Of a DNA stretch of 64,000 nucleotides, positions 17,083 to 25,462 are shown piece by piece. Below the pieces are notes generated by a model, which worked only from the letters and a program-made list of their open reading frames with translations, ran no database searches and was not told where the DNA came from. Made by a program: the position numbers and the translations under genes. The stretch comes from Rhodobacteraceae bacterium UBA6213 (GTDB lineage Bacteria; Pseudomonadota; Alphaproteobacteria; Rhodobacterales; Rhodobacteraceae). Where the stretch lies: the NCBI GenBank assembly GCA_002421605.1, contig DISJ01000006.1:91318-155317 (forward strand). The letters run 5' to 3'. Position 1 is the first letter of the stretch; each line of letters begins with the position of its first letter.

Positions 17083-17981
17083 ACCGCATCGGGGCAGACA
17101 GAGGCGGCCGCTTTCAGCGCCCGAACCGCAGCCTGCACTTTTGGCGTGCGGTGCAGATCGACATGCGTGACCAGCCACAGCGGTGCTGACCATTCGGGGC
17201 GCGGTGGCATCACCTCAACCAGCCCCGAATCTCCGCGCGCCTCAACCACCGTCAAAAAGCCAAGCCCGATGCCTGCCCGCACCGCCCCCAATTGCGCCGC
17301 AAACTCGTTAGAAGCAAACACCAGCGCGTCGCTTGGCACATGCGCTGCCAGCCAGTGATGATAGGGCGCGCGCGCTTTGCCCGGTTCGGACCCCACAAAT
17401 CTGTGCTCTGCCAAATCAGCATCGCCGCGGGGCGCACCATGCGCAGCAATATAGGCAGGTGCGGCGTAAAGCGCGCTTTCACGCACACAAAGCGGTTGCA
17501 CCACGTTATCCGGTTCGGTCGGGCGCGCGCCAGCACGAATAGCCACATGCGCCTCGCCGTATTCCAGCCGGTAGACGCGCAGATCGGTGATATAGCGCAG
17601 CCGCACGGCAGGGTGCTCGGCTGTCAGTTGTGCCAGCGCTGGCAGCACCATCTGCGACATGTTTGGCAGTGACGTGATAATTAAATCGCCCGAAACATCT
17701 TCGCCCACGCCGGCGATGCGCGCGCCAAGCTGGGCGAATTGGTCATCGGTTGCCTGCGCCACCGCCAGCAGCAATTGCCCCGCTTCGGTCGGCGTGTAGC
17801 CGCGCGGGTGGCGCTGAAAAAGCCGCGCGCCCAAGCGCCCTTCTAGCGCGTCGATATGGCGGATGACGGTGGCGTGGTGAACGCCCAGCACCTCCGCGGC
17901 GCCGCTAACCGTGCCTGCGCGCGCCACTTGATAGGCGGTGCGGATTTCATCCCAATTGTCAAAGCCCATCTGTGCACCCAT
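17079..17981 (-). CDS. LysR-family transcriptional regulator
   Basis: The protein has an N-terminal winged helix-turn-helix (residues about 9-64: AGTVSGAAEVLGVHHATVIR) and a C-terminal effector domain. ATG at 17979-17981 gives 300 residues (MGAQMGFDNWDE); an upstream start at 18017 adds 12 residues with no family support. It is divergent from ffh. Regulated genes usually lie beside a LysR gene, but ffh is not a likely target, so the regulon is open. Confidence 0.92.
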   Translation of the reverse strand: MGAQMGFDNWDEIRTAYQVARAGTVSGAAEVLGVHHATVIRHIDALEGRLGARLFQRHPRGYTPTEAGQLLLAVAQATDDQFAQLGARIAGVGEDVSGDLIITSLPNMSQMVLPALAQLTAEHPAVRLRYITDLRVYRLEYGEAHVAIRAGARPTEPDNVVQPLCVRESALYAAPAYIAAHGAPRGDADLAEHRFVGSEPGKARAPYHHWLAAHVPSDALVFASNEFAAQLGAVRAGIGLGFLTVVEARGDSGLVEVMPPRPEWSAPLWLVTHVDLHRTPKVQAAVRALKAAASVCPDAV

Positions 17982-18136
17982 AAACAATCCAGCCTTATGT
18001 TGCCTGCTTCCGTTCATTTTCGCAACGCGGATCTCCGCGCGGCAGTCGCTGGGCCCCAGATAGCGGGGTTTGGGGCGCCCGAAAGACGCGCCCCCGTTGA
18101 CTCAGGTGCGCTTTGCCACTAGTTCCTGCGCAATTC

Positions 18137-18157
18137 CCGGAAGTGCTTTGCTTCCGG
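18137..18157. repeat. Hairpin in the ffh upstream region
   Basis: CCGGAAG (18137-18143) pairs with CTTCCGG (18151-18157) around a seven-base loop, about 90 bases before ffh in the LysR-ffh divergent region. The conserved tetraloop and asymmetric loop of SRP RNA are not present, so it is not called ffs. Confidence 0.35.
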
Positions 18158-18244
18158 TCCCGTTGCTTTTGCAGGGATCGCCGTCAGTCAGCGCGTTGCG
18201 CCCACTGGCGCCAACGGTCTTTGCCGCTGCCCGGAGGGCGCGCG

Positions 18245-19750
18245 ATGTTCGAGAACCTATCTGAACGCCTTGGCGGCGTGTTCGACCGGCTGACCAAGCA
18301 GGGCGCGCTGAGCGAAGCCGATGTAGCCACCGCGCTGCGCGAAGTGCGTGTTGCGTTACTGGAAGCCGACGTTTCGCTGCCCGTCGCGCGCGACTTCATC
18401 AAGGCGATCGAGGCCAAGGCCAAGGGTCAGGCGGTTACGAAGTCAATCACCCCCGGCCAGCAGGTCGTAAAGATCGTCCATGACGAACTGATCCGCGTGC
18501 TGGCAGGCGATGGCGCGCCCGACGCGCTGAAAATCGACAATCCGCCCGCACCAATTTTGATGGTCGGTCTGCAAGGGTCGGGCAAAACCACCACCACCGC
18601 CAAGCTTGCCCGCCGCCTGAAGGAAAAGCAGGGCAAGCGCGTGCTGATGGCTTCGCTTGACGTGAACCGCCCGGCGGCAATGGAACAGCTGGCCATCCTT
18701 GGCACGCAGATTGGCGTCGATACGCTGCCGATCGTGGCGGGTCAAAAACCGGTCGATATTGCCAAACGCGCGCGCCAGCAGGCAACGATGGGCGGCTACG
18801 ACGTTTATCTGCTCGACACCGCAGGCCGCTTGCACATCGACGATGTGCTGATGGCCGAAGTGCAGGCGGTGCGCGATGCCACCAACCCACGCGAGACGCT
18901 GCTGGTGGTCGATGGTCTGACCGGGCAAGACGCGGTCAACGTGGCAACCGAATTTGAGGCCAAGGTCGGCATCACCGGTGTCGTGCTGACGCGGATGGAT
19001 GGCGACGGGCGCGGTGGTGCCGCGCTTTCGATGCGCGCCGTGACCGGCAAACCGATCCGCTTTGTCGGGCTTGGCGAAAAGACCGACGCGCTGGAAACCT
19101 TTGAAGCGGAGCGGATCGCAGGCCGTATTCTCGGCATGGGCGACATCGTGGCGCTGGTGGAGAAAGCGCAAGAAACCTTCGAGGCTGAACAGGCCGAGCG
19201 GATGATGCGCCGCTTCCAGAAGGGTCTGTTCAACATGAACGACCTGCGCGGTCAGCTTGAGCAAATGCTGAAAATGGGTGGCATGCAGGGCGTCATGGGG
19301 ATGCTGCCGGGGATGGGCAAAATGGCCAAGGCCGCAGAAGCCGCCGGTTTCGACGACCGCATTCTGCGCCGCCAGATTGCGCTGATCGGCTCGATGACCA
19401 AGAAGGAGCGCGCCAACCCCGACCTGCTGCAAGCGAGCCGCAAAAAGCGCATCGCGGCGGGTGCCGGGCTAGAGGTGGCCGAGGTGAACCGGCTTCTCAA
19501 GATGCATCGCCAGATGGCCGACACCATGAAGAAGATGGGCAAGGGCGGAATGCTCAAGCAAGCGATGAAGGGCATGATGGGCGGCAAGGGCGGTATGCCC
19601 GACCTGAAGAACATGGACCCCGCGCAGCTGGAAGAAGCCGCGCGCGCGATGAAGGCCGCAGGCAGCATGGGGGGCGGCTTTCCCGGTGCGCCGGGTGGGA
19701 TGAAACTGCCGGGCGGGCTTTCGGGTCTGGGGATTGGCCGCAAGAAATGA
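18245..19750 (+). CDS. ffh: Signal recognition particle protein Ffh
   Basis: Ffh binds 4.5S RNA and signal sequences and delivers ribosome-nascent chains to FtsY. The 501-residue protein has the N domain, the G domain (Walker A GLQGSGKT at 108-115, DTAGR, TRMDGD) and the methionine-rich M domain (MLKMGGMQGVMGMLPGMGKM and a Met/Gly-rich tail). ATG 18245 follows GGAGGG at 18234-18239. The preceding in-frame codons back to 18113 lack a family match. It heads a run of overlapping genes ending with chorismate mutase. Confidence 0.97.
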   Translation: MFENLSERLGGVFDRLTKQGALSEADVATALREVRVALLEADVSLPVARDFIKAIEAKAKGQAVTKSITPGQQVVKIVHDELIRVLAGDGAPDALKIDNPPAPILMVGLQGSGKTTTTAKLARRLKEKQGKRVLMASLDVNRPAAMEQLAILGTQIGVDTLPIVAGQKPVDIAKRARQQATMGGYDVYLLDTAGRLHIDDVLMAEVQAVRDATNPRETLLVVDGLTGQDAVNVATEFEAKVGITGVVLTRMDGDGRGGAALSMRAVTGKPIRFVGLGEKTDALETFEAERIAGRILGMGDIVALVEKAQETFEAEQAERMMRRFQKGLFNMNDLRGQLEQMLKMGGMQGVMGMLPGMGKMAKAAEAAGFDDRILRRQIALIGSMTKKERANPDLLQASRKKRIAAGAGLEVAEVNRLLKMHRQMADTMKKMGKGGMLKQAMKGMMGGKGGMPDLKNMDPAQLEEAARAMKAAGSMGGGFPGAPGGMKLPGGLSGLGIGRKK

Positions 19751-20262
19751 ACGCGCCCACGCTCCATACAGCGCGCTTGACGCTTGGCCCGGCCACGGCC
19801 GCGCACGCAGAGGCGTTCATCGCCTTTTGCGCCAGCGACGAGTCGCGCTTTTTGGGCGGTCCTGCCGAGCCGCGCGACGCATGGGAAGGTGTTGCGATTG
19901 CTGCGGGGCTTTGGGCGCTGCGGGGTTATGGCCCGTTCTGGGTTGCGGAGTCCGCAACCGGCGCGCCGGTTGGCCGTGTTGGCCTCTATTACCCAATCTG
20001 GCGCACCGAACCAGAACTCGCGTGGCTGGTTTACCCCGCCTACCAGCAGCGAGGCTTTGGCTATGAGGGCGCCATTGCAGCGCGCGACTGGGCCTATGCA
20101 ACGCTTGGCCTTGCACCGCTGGTCAGCCTGATCGACGCCGAAAATACCGCCTCAATCCGCCTTGCCGAAAAGCTGGGTGCGGTTTGCGAAGGTCCGCACA
20201 GCCCCGATGGCGGTCACCCCACCTTTCGCTGGCGCCACCCGGCGCGCGAGGTGTTGCAATGA
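19747..20262 (+). CDS. GNAT family N-acetyltransferase (tandem copy 1)
   Basis: This 171-residue RimJ/RimL-type acetyltransferase starts LHTARLTLGPATAAHAEAF and carries the acetyl-CoA region GFGYEGAIAARDWAYATLGL and the NTASIRLAEKLGAV segment. It overlaps ffh by four bases (ATGA) and the next GNAT gene by four bases. The target is unknown; family members acetylate protein N-termini or small amines. Confidence 0.9.
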   Translation: MNAPTLHTARLTLGPATAAHAEAFIAFCASDESRFLGGPAEPRDAWEGVAIAAGLWALRGYGPFWVAESATGAPVGRVGLYYPIWRTEPELAWLVYPAYQQRGFGYEGAIAARDWAYATLGLAPLVSLIDAENTASIRLAEKLGAVCEGPHSPDGGHPTFRWRHPAREVLQ

Positions 20263-20789
20263 TCGCTTTGACCGGCACCCCGGTTTTGCACACCGAACGG
20301 CTGACGCTGCGTGCGCCCTGCCCGGCTGATTGGCCGCAATGGCTGGCGTATTTCGCCACCGAGCGGTCGCAGCTTTCGGGCGGCCCGCTGGCGGATGACC
20401 GTGCGTGGCGGGCGTTTTGCCACCACATCGGGCACTGGGTCATGCGCGGCTACGGCTCTTTCATCGTCACGCGCAAGGGGTCTGATACAGCGATCGGCCT
20501 TATCGGCCCGTATCATCCGATCGACTGGCCCGAGGCCGAACTTGGTTGGGCACTCTGGAATGTCGCGGACGAGGGCAAGGGCCTTGCCTATGAGGCCGCC
20601 GCAGCCGCCCGCGACCATGTGTTCCGCGATCTCGGCTGGCCCACCGCCGTTAGCTACATCGACCCGACCAATGCTCGCTCGGCCGCGCTGGCCAAGCGGC
20701 TGGGGGCGGTGTTGGACCCCGCCGCACGCGGGCCGCACCCCGACGATTTTGTGTTCCGCCATCCTGCACCTGTTGGAGGTGCCGCATGA
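20259..20789 (+). CDS. GNAT family N-acetyltransferase (tandem copy 2)
   Basis: This 176-residue paralogue of its neighbours starts LTGTPVLHTERLTLRAP and has KGLAYEAAAAARDHVFRDLG and NARSAALAKRLGAVLD. ATG 20259 was chosen because it overlaps the previous stop (ATGA) and matches the start of copy 3. It overlaps copy 3 by four bases. Confidence 0.9.
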   Translation: MIALTGTPVLHTERLTLRAPCPADWPQWLAYFATERSQLSGGPLADDRAWRAFCHHIGHWVMRGYGSFIVTRKGSDTAIGLIGPYHPIDWPEAELGWALWNVADEGKGLAYEAAAAARDHVFRDLGWPTAVSYIDPTNARSAALAKRLGAVLDPAARGPHPDDFVFRHPAPVGGAA

Positions 20790-21316
20790 TCACGCTCACC
20801 GGAGCCCCGGTCCTGCACACCGCCCGCCTGACGCTGCGCGTTCCGGCGATGCGCGATTGGGAAGCGTTCGCAGCCTTTCTCACGTCGGATCGCGCGAGCT
20901 ATGTCGGCGGCCCCGTCACGCGCGAGCGCGCATGGCGCGCCTTTGGCCACCTCGTCGGCCATTGGGCGCTGCGCGGCTACGGCATGTTCGCAGTAGCGCA
21001 AAAGGGCGTGGATGCCGCCGTTGGTATGGCAGGCCCGTGGTTCCCCGAAAGCTGGCCAGAGCAGGAAATCGCCTGGAGCATTTGGGCACCAGAGGCCGAG
21101 GGCAAGGGCTATGCGTTCGAGGCGGCACAGGCCGCGTGCGCCCATGCCTTTGGCGCGCTCGGCTGGGCCACTGGTGTCAGCTACATTGACCCTGATAATG
21201 CGCGCTCCATCACGCTCGCCCGCCGCCTTGGCGCGGTGCTTGAACCCGGCGCGGCGTATCCCGGCGACGACCCGATGCTAGTGTTCCGCCATCCCAGACC
21301 GGAGGCCCGCGCATGA
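20786..21316 (+). CDS. GNAT family N-acetyltransferase (tandem copy 3)
   Basis: This 176-residue protein is the closest paralogue of copy 2: LTGAPVLHTARLTLRVPAM at the start, GKGYAFEAAQAACAHAFGA and NARSITLARRLGAVLEPG later. Copies 2 and 3 share the same block order, which points to a local duplication. The stop overlaps the chorismate mutase start by four bases. Confidence 0.9.
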   Translation: MITLTGAPVLHTARLTLRVPAMRDWEAFAAFLTSDRASYVGGPVTRERAWRAFGHLVGHWALRGYGMFAVAQKGVDAAVGMAGPWFPESWPEQEIAWSIWAPEAEGKGYAFEAAQAACAHAFGALGWATGVSYIDPDNARSITLARRLGAVLEPGAAYPGDDPMLVFRHPRPEARA

Positions 21317-21609
21317 ACGACGCGACAGCCCGCGCAGCCGCGCTTTTGAAAGAGCATCGCGACAGCATCGATCGGCTGGATGCGATACTCGTTTACACCT
21401 TGGCCGAGCGGTTCAAACGCACGCAGGCCGTGGGCCGACTAAAGGCGCAGCACGATCTGCCGCCTTCCGACCCCTTCCGCGAAGCCGCACAGATTACGCG
21501 GCTTGAAGAATTGGCGCGCGAGGCCGACCTCGACCCCGCATTCGCCAAGAAGTTCCTCACCTTCGTGATTTCCGAAGTGATCCGGCATCACGAGCAGTTT
21601 CAGAAATAG
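21313..21609 (+). CDS. Chorismate mutase, AroQ type
   Basis: This 98-residue all-helical enzyme turns chorismate into prephenate for Phe/Tyr synthesis. Conserved residues are visible: RDSIDRLDAILVYTLAERF with the first-helix arginine, VGRLKAQHDLPPSDPFREA with the lysine, and FLTFVISEVIRHHEQFQK. It is a monofunctional domain, not fused to prephenate dehydratase. It is translationally coupled to the GNAT genes and followed after 40 bases by rpsP. Confidence 0.93.
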   Translation: MNDATARAAALLKEHRDSIDRLDAILVYTLAERFKRTQAVGRLKAQHDLPPSDPFREAAQITRLEELAREADLDPAFAKKFLTFVISEVIRHHEQFQK

Positions 21610-21649
21610 CGGCACCGCTGCGCACAACCAAACCCAAGGAGATACTGAA

Positions 21650-21997
21650 ATGTCGATGAAAATCCGTCTGGCCCGTGGTGGCTCTAACAAGCGTCCGCAC
21701 TACTCGATCGTGGCGTCGGATTCGCGCATGCCGCGCGATGGCCGTTTTCTTGAAAAGCTGGGCATCTATGACCCGCTGCTGGCCAAAGACAACGAGAACC
21801 GCGTCAAGATGAACGTCGAGCGCGTGCAATACTGGCTGAGCCAAGGCGCGCAGCCGACCGACCGCGTTGCCCGTTTCCTTGAAGCCGCTGGCCTGGTTGC
21901 AAAAACCACGCGTTCCAACCCCAAAGCCGCAGTTCCGGGCGAAAAGGCCAAGAAGCGCGCCGAGGAAAAGGCCGCCAAGGCTACCACCGCCGAGTAA
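21650..21997 (+). CDS. rpsP: 30S ribosomal protein S16
   Basis: This is 115 residues with the classic start MKIRLARGGSNKRPHYSIV and LEKLGIYDPL, extended by a basic Ala/Lys tail (KKRAEEKAAKATTAE) longer than in E. coli (82 residues). AAGGAG at 21637-21642 precedes the ATG at 21650. It starts the rpsP-rimM-trmD-rplS-rpmE cluster. Confidence 0.97.
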   Translation: MSMKIRLARGGSNKRPHYSIVASDSRMPRDGRFLEKLGIYDPLLAKDNENRVKMNVERVQYWLSQGAQPTDRVARFLEAAGLVAKTTRSNPKAAVPGEKAKKRAEEKAAKATTAE

Positions 21998-22022
21998 TCT
22001 GCGCCTTCATGCAGACAGTATC

Positions 22023-22046
22023 GGGCCGGGCAACACTGCCCGGCCC
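22023..22046 (+). terminator. Hairpin between rpsP and rimM
   Basis: GGGCCGGGC (22023-22031) and GCCCGGCCC (22038-22046) form a perfect nine-base stem with a six-base loop, between the rpsP stop and the rimM ribosome binding site. It has no T run, so it may attenuate or stabilise rather than fully terminate, lowering rimM-trmD relative to rpsP. Confidence 0.5.
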
Positions 22047-22066
22047 CCATTCGTGGAGCGTGGTCG

Positions 22067-22576
22067 ATGAGCAGCCCCGAGTTGATCTGCGTTGGTGCCA
22101 TTGCAGGCGCCTTTGGCGTGCAAGGCGAGGTGCGGCTGAAAAGCTTTTGCGCCCGGCCCGAGGACATCGCACGCTACGCGCCGCTTTATAGCGAAGACCG
22201 CGCGCGCACCTTCAGCGTCAAGATCACCCGGCCGATAACGGGTGGCTTTGGCGCGCGACTAGGTGGGATTGCGACCAAGGAGCAAGCCGACGCGCTGAAA
22301 GGCGCCACGCTCTGGGCCGAGAAGTCAAAGCTGCCATCTCTACCCGATGATGAATATTACCACGCTGATCTGATCGGCCTTGAAGTGGTCGATACCGGCG
22401 GGCGGCGGCTGGGCGAGGTGCGCGCTGTGCACAACCACGGCGCAGGCGACATTATTGAGGTGTTCGTGCCAGGCGCAAAATCAGCGCTGCTGCTGCCCTT
22501 CACCCACGCCATCGTACCGACCGTGGACCTTGCTGCGCGCCGGATCGTCGCCGACCCGCCCGAGGAGGTCGAATGA
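22067..22576 (+). CDS. rimM: 16S rRNA processing protein RimM
   Basis: RimM binds S19 and helps assemble the 30S head. The 169-residue protein has the N-terminal RimM domain (VGAIAGAFGVQGEVRLKSF) and the PRC-barrel half (DDEYYHADLIGLEV, then GAKSALLLPFTHAIV). Its stop overlaps trmD by four bases. Confidence 0.96.
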   Translation: MSSPELICVGAIAGAFGVQGEVRLKSFCARPEDIARYAPLYSEDRARTFSVKITRPITGGFGARLGGIATKEQADALKGATLWAEKSKLPSLPDDEYYHADLIGLEVVDTGGRRLGEVRAVHNHGAGDIIEVFVPGAKSALLLPFTHAIVPTVDLAARRIVADPPEEVE

Positions 22577-23415
22577 GCGACGAAGGTGACGCCAAGACCA
22601 AATCACATGGCCGCATAGCCATTTCCGCCTCGCTCAAGCCGCGCGAGTTGATGGCCGATTCCACGCGCCTTGTGGGCGCCTGGACCGTGCGGATCGTGAC
22701 GCTGTTTCCTGAGGCCTTCCCCGGCACGCTTGGCCTTTCGCTAACCGGCAAGGCGCTGGCAGAAGGGCTCTGGGCGCTCGAAACGATCGATCTGCGCCCC
22801 TTTGGAATCGGCAAGCACCGCAACGTCGATGATAATCCCGCAGGCGGCGGTGCAGGCATGGTTCTGCGCGCAGATGTGGTGGGCGCGGCGCTGGCCGAGG
22901 CTGCGATCGGCACCCCACCTGATCGCGCCAAGTGGCCCGTTATCTACCTGTCCCCGCGCGGGCGGCCCTTTACCCAAGACATGGCGCGCAGCTATGCCAA
23001 GGCCGAGGGCTTGACCCTGCTTTGCGGTCGCTTTGAAGGCGTTGACCAGCGCGTGCTTGACCATTTCGGGGTCGAAGAGGTCAGCATTGGCGATTTCGTC
23101 CTGACCGGCGGCGAGATCGCCGCACAGGTCTTGATTGATGCAAGCGTCCGCCTTATACCCCGCGTGCTTGGGAATCAGTCGTCCACCGAGGAGGAATCCT
23201 TTTCGCATGGGCTGCTGGAACACCCGCAGTACACTCGACCGACCGACTGGGAAGGCCGCGCGATACCGGAACTGCTTCAATCCGGCCATCACGCGAAAAT
23301 TGCCGACTGGCGGCGGAGCATGGCCGAAAGGCTGACCAAGGAAAGACGACCTGATCTCTGGCGGGCTTATTGTGCAGCGCACAACATGGACCCGAATGAA
23401 GACCGAGAGCTCTGA
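22573..23415 (+). CDS. trmD: tRNA (guanine37-N1)-methyltransferase TrmD
   Basis: TrmD methylates G37 of tRNAs reading CNN codons. The protein has the SPOUT knot with LSPRGRPFTQD, LLCGRFEGVDQRVLDHF and the SAM-binding SIGDFVLTGGEIAA. At 280 residues it is longer than E. coli TrmD (255) because of an N-terminal extension of about 38 residues before WTVRIVTLFPEAFPG. The ATG at 22573 overlaps rimM and is supported by coupling; a start closer to the core would need a non-ATG codon. Confidence 0.95.
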   Translation: MSDEGDAKTKSHGRIAISASLKPRELMADSTRLVGAWTVRIVTLFPEAFPGTLGLSLTGKALAEGLWALETIDLRPFGIGKHRNVDDNPAGGGAGMVLRADVVGAALAEAAIGTPPDRAKWPVIYLSPRGRPFTQDMARSYAKAEGLTLLCGRFEGVDQRVLDHFGVEEVSIGDFVLTGGEIAAQVLIDASVRLIPRVLGNQSSTEEESFSHGLLEHPQYTRPTDWEGRAIPELLQSGHHAKIADWRRSMAERLTKERRPDLWRAYCAAHNMDPNEDREL

Positions 23416-23465
23416 GGTCGCGCACATCTTCACGGGGAAACCGTGGGCACAAGAAAGGACATGCG

Positions 23466-23843
23466 ATGAACCTTATCGCGCAACTCGAGGCCGAGCAGAT
23501 TGCTGCACTCGGCAAGACCATTCCCGATTTCAGGGCCGGCGACACCGTTCGCGTTGGCTACAAGGTGACCGAAGGAACGCGCTCGCGTGTGCAGGCCTAT
23601 GAAGGCGTCTGCATCGCCCGCAAAGGCGGCAGCACGCTTGCGGCCAGCTTCACCGTGCGCAAGATCTCGTTTGGTGAGGGCGTCGAACGCGTGTTCCCGC
23701 TCTATTCGACCAACATCGCCAACATTGAAGTAGTGCGCCGTGGCCGTGTACGCCGCGCCAAGCTCTACTATCTGCGTGAGCGCCGCGGCAAGTCGGCGCG
23801 TATCGCGGAATTGGGCAACTACAAAGCCAAAGACGAAGCGTAA
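23466..23843 (+). CDS. rplS: 50S ribosomal protein L19
   Basis: This 125-residue protein has the L19 signature: GDTVRVGYKVTEGTRSRVQ, FTVRKISFGEGVERVFPLYS and VRRGRVRRAKLYYLRERRGK. AAGGA at 23455-23459 precedes the ATG. L19 lies at the 30S-50S interface. Confidence 0.97.
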   Translation: MNLIAQLEAEQIAALGKTIPDFRAGDTVRVGYKVTEGTRSRVQAYEGVCIARKGGSTLAASFTVRKISFGEGVERVFPLYSTNIANIEVVRRGRVRRAKLYYLRERRGKSARIAELGNYKAKDEA

Positions 23844-23854
23844 GGAGCGGCGCC

Positions 23855-24076
23855 ATGAGAAAAGATATTCACCCGAACTACCACTTCATCGATGTGAAGA
23901 TGACCGACGGCACCGTGTTTCGCACTCGCTCAACCTGGAGCAAGGAAGGCGAACAGATGTCGTTGGAAATCGACCCCTTGGTGCATCCGGCATGGACCGG
24001 CGGCTCGGCCAAACTGATGGATACCGGTGGTCGCGTCTCGAAGTTCAAGAACAAATACGCGGGCCTCGGTTTCTAA
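23855..24076 (+). CDS. rpmE: 50S ribosomal protein L31
   Basis: This 73-residue L31 begins MRKDIHPNYHFIDVKMTDGT and lacks the CxxC zinc pair of the C+ form. It lies eleven bases after rplS with AAGGAG at 23842-23847, and is followed by a strong terminator. Confidence 0.95.
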   Translation: MRKDIHPNYHFIDVKMTDGTVFRTRSTWSKEGEQMSLEIDPLVHPAWTGGSAKLMDTGGRVSKFKNKYAGLGF

Positions 24077-24119
24077 GCCGCTTGCGCTTTCGCAATCGAA
24101 GCGCACAAGATATAGTCAA

Positions 24120-24145
24120 GGCGCGCCCCAGTCGGCGCGCCTTTT
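24120..24145 (+). terminator. Rho-independent terminator after rpmE
   Basis: GGCGCGCC (24120-24127) and GGCGCGCC (24134-24141), self-complementary arms, form an eight-base stem with a six-base loop followed by TTTT (24142-24145). It closes the ffh-rpmE gene run. Confidence 0.85.
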
Positions 24146-24169
24146 GAGTTTTATCCCGGAGGCAGACCC

Positions 24170-24979
24170 GTGGCGCATATTATCGTGATGGGCAATGAAA
24201 AGGGCGGCACCGGAAAATCGACCACGTGCATGCATGTGGCGACCGCACTGGTGCGCATGGGGCACCGGGTCGGCGCGCTTGATCTGGACCTGCGCCAGCA
24301 AAGTTTCGCGCGCTATATCGAGAATCGCCGCGTTTTTCTTACCCGCGAAAATCTAAACCTGCCCAGCCCGAGCTTTCACGAATTGCCCGAGATCGACGCG
24401 GCCAGCATTGGCCCCAGCGAAAACGTCTTTGATCACCGGCTTTCTGCGGCGGTTTCGGCGCTGGAAACCGAGGTCGATTTTATTGTGATTGATTGCCCCG
24501 GTAGCCACACCCGGCTGAGTCAGGTGGCCCATTCGCTGGCCGATACGCTGGTGACGCCCCTGAACGACAGCTTCATCGACTTTGACCTTCTGGCCCGGAT
24601 CGACCCTGAAACGAGCCGCGTTATCGGCCCCTCAATCTATTCCGAAATGGTTTGGGCGGCGCGGCAATTGCGGGCGCGCGCAGGGCTTAAGCCGATCGAC
24701 TGGGTGGTGCTGCGCAACCGGCTTGGTGCACAGCAGATGCACAACAAGAAAAAGGTCGGCGCGGCATTGGAGCAGCTTTCCCGCCGCATCGGCTTCAGGG
24801 TAGCGCCGGGCTTTGCCGAGCGGGTGATCTTTCGCGAATTGTTCCCGCGCGGCCTGACGCTGCTCGACCTGCGCGATGTTGGGGTTGAAACGCTTAACAT
24901 CTCGAACGTCGCGGCGCGCCAAGAGCTGCGCGAGTTGATGCAGGCGCTAAAATTGCCGGGCGTGAAGGTCAACTTCTGA
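24170..24979 (+). CDS. mipZ: Division plane positioning ATPase MipZ
   Basis: MipZ is a ParA-like ATPase that forms a polar gradient and blocks FtsZ polymerisation away from midcell in alphaproteobacteria. The 269-residue protein has the deviant Walker A NEKGGTGKST (residues 9-18, with K11), DLDLRQQSF as the switch region and IVIDCPGS. The start is GTG 24170 with GGAGG at 24158-24162. FDLLARIDPETSRVIGPSIY and LRNRLGAQQMHNKKKV are stretches typical of MipZ rather than chromosome-partition ParA. Confidence 0.93.
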   Translation: MAHIIVMGNEKGGTGKSTTCMHVATALVRMGHRVGALDLDLRQQSFARYIENRRVFLTRENLNLPSPSFHELPEIDAASIGPSENVFDHRLSAAVSALETEVDFIVIDCPGSHTRLSQVAHSLADTLVTPLNDSFIDFDLLARIDPETSRVIGPSIYSEMVWAARQLRARAGLKPIDWVVLRNRLGAQQMHNKKKVGAALEQLSRRIGFRVAPGFAERVIFRELFPRGLTLLDLRDVGVETLNISNVAARQELRELMQALKLPGVKVNF

Positions 24980-25293
24980 ACTTCGAGCGATGGCGGGACG
25001 TTTGCCTTCGCCTGATCGCGCGGATTGCTCGCATAGGTACCAGTCGGGGGTTGCTCTGTCAGGCTGACCACCCCGACGCGGCATAAAACACAGAATTATT
25101 CAGCCCTTCGATCCGCATTTCTGAACAGTCTTTGGCGCGCAGACCAAAGATTAGTCATCTGCGCCGCCAAGTGCGCGATCATTCACATGCTAACCGCGCC
25201 CCATTCCAGCGCAGTGGGCACGCGCATTTGTGCGCGGGTGGCACCGCGAAATGCAAAGGGCTCAGGCGGTTATGCCTAAGCCCTTGTGTTTAT
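24980..25293. other. 314-base gene-free region between mipZ and tRNA-Arg
   Basis: No convincing coding frame is seen. It contains an inverted repeat (GCGCAGA 25137-25143 with TCTGCGC 25158-25164, 14-base loop) and the hairpin at 25256-25285 described separately. Confidence 0.5.
25256..25285 (-). terminator. Stem-loop after tRNA-Arg, probable terminator
   Basis: AAGGGCTTAGGC and GCCTGAGCCCTT on the minus strand pair in 11 of 12 positions around a six-base loop. It begins nine bases beyond the tRNA 3' end. Only a short T stretch follows (TTTGCATTT), so efficiency is uncertain. Confidence 0.6.
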
Positions 25294-25370
25294 TGGTGCA
25301 CCCGGAGCGATTCGAACGCCCGGCCCTCAGATTCGTAGTCTGATGCTCTATCCAGCTGAGCTACGGGTGC
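25294..25370 (-). tRNA. tRNA-Arg (anticodon ACG)
   Basis: The minus strand gives a complete 77-base cloverleaf. The acceptor arms GCACCCG and CGGGTGC pair, the D arm is GCTCAGCTGGATAGAGC, and the anticodon stem CAGA/TCTG holds loop CTACGAA with anticodon ACG. The T arm contains GTTCGAATC. CCA is encoded at 25294-25296. A34 would be deaminated to inosine by TadA to read CGU, CGC and CGA. Confidence 0.97.
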
Positions 25371-25462
25371 ACTGTGGAGGGGCATTTAGACGTCGCGGCG
25401 GGGCATTGCAAGGGCAAAATACGCGCCCATGTCACGCCCCTTCGGGTCTGCGAGGTGGTTCA

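Noticed and set aside
18137..18157. SRP 4.5S RNA gene upstream of ffh
   Set aside because: Only a simple seven-base hairpin is present; the conserved SRP RNA loop sequence is not found.
18443..19432. Minus-strand frame antisense to ffh
   Set aside because: A shadow of the ffh coding sequence with no protein family features.
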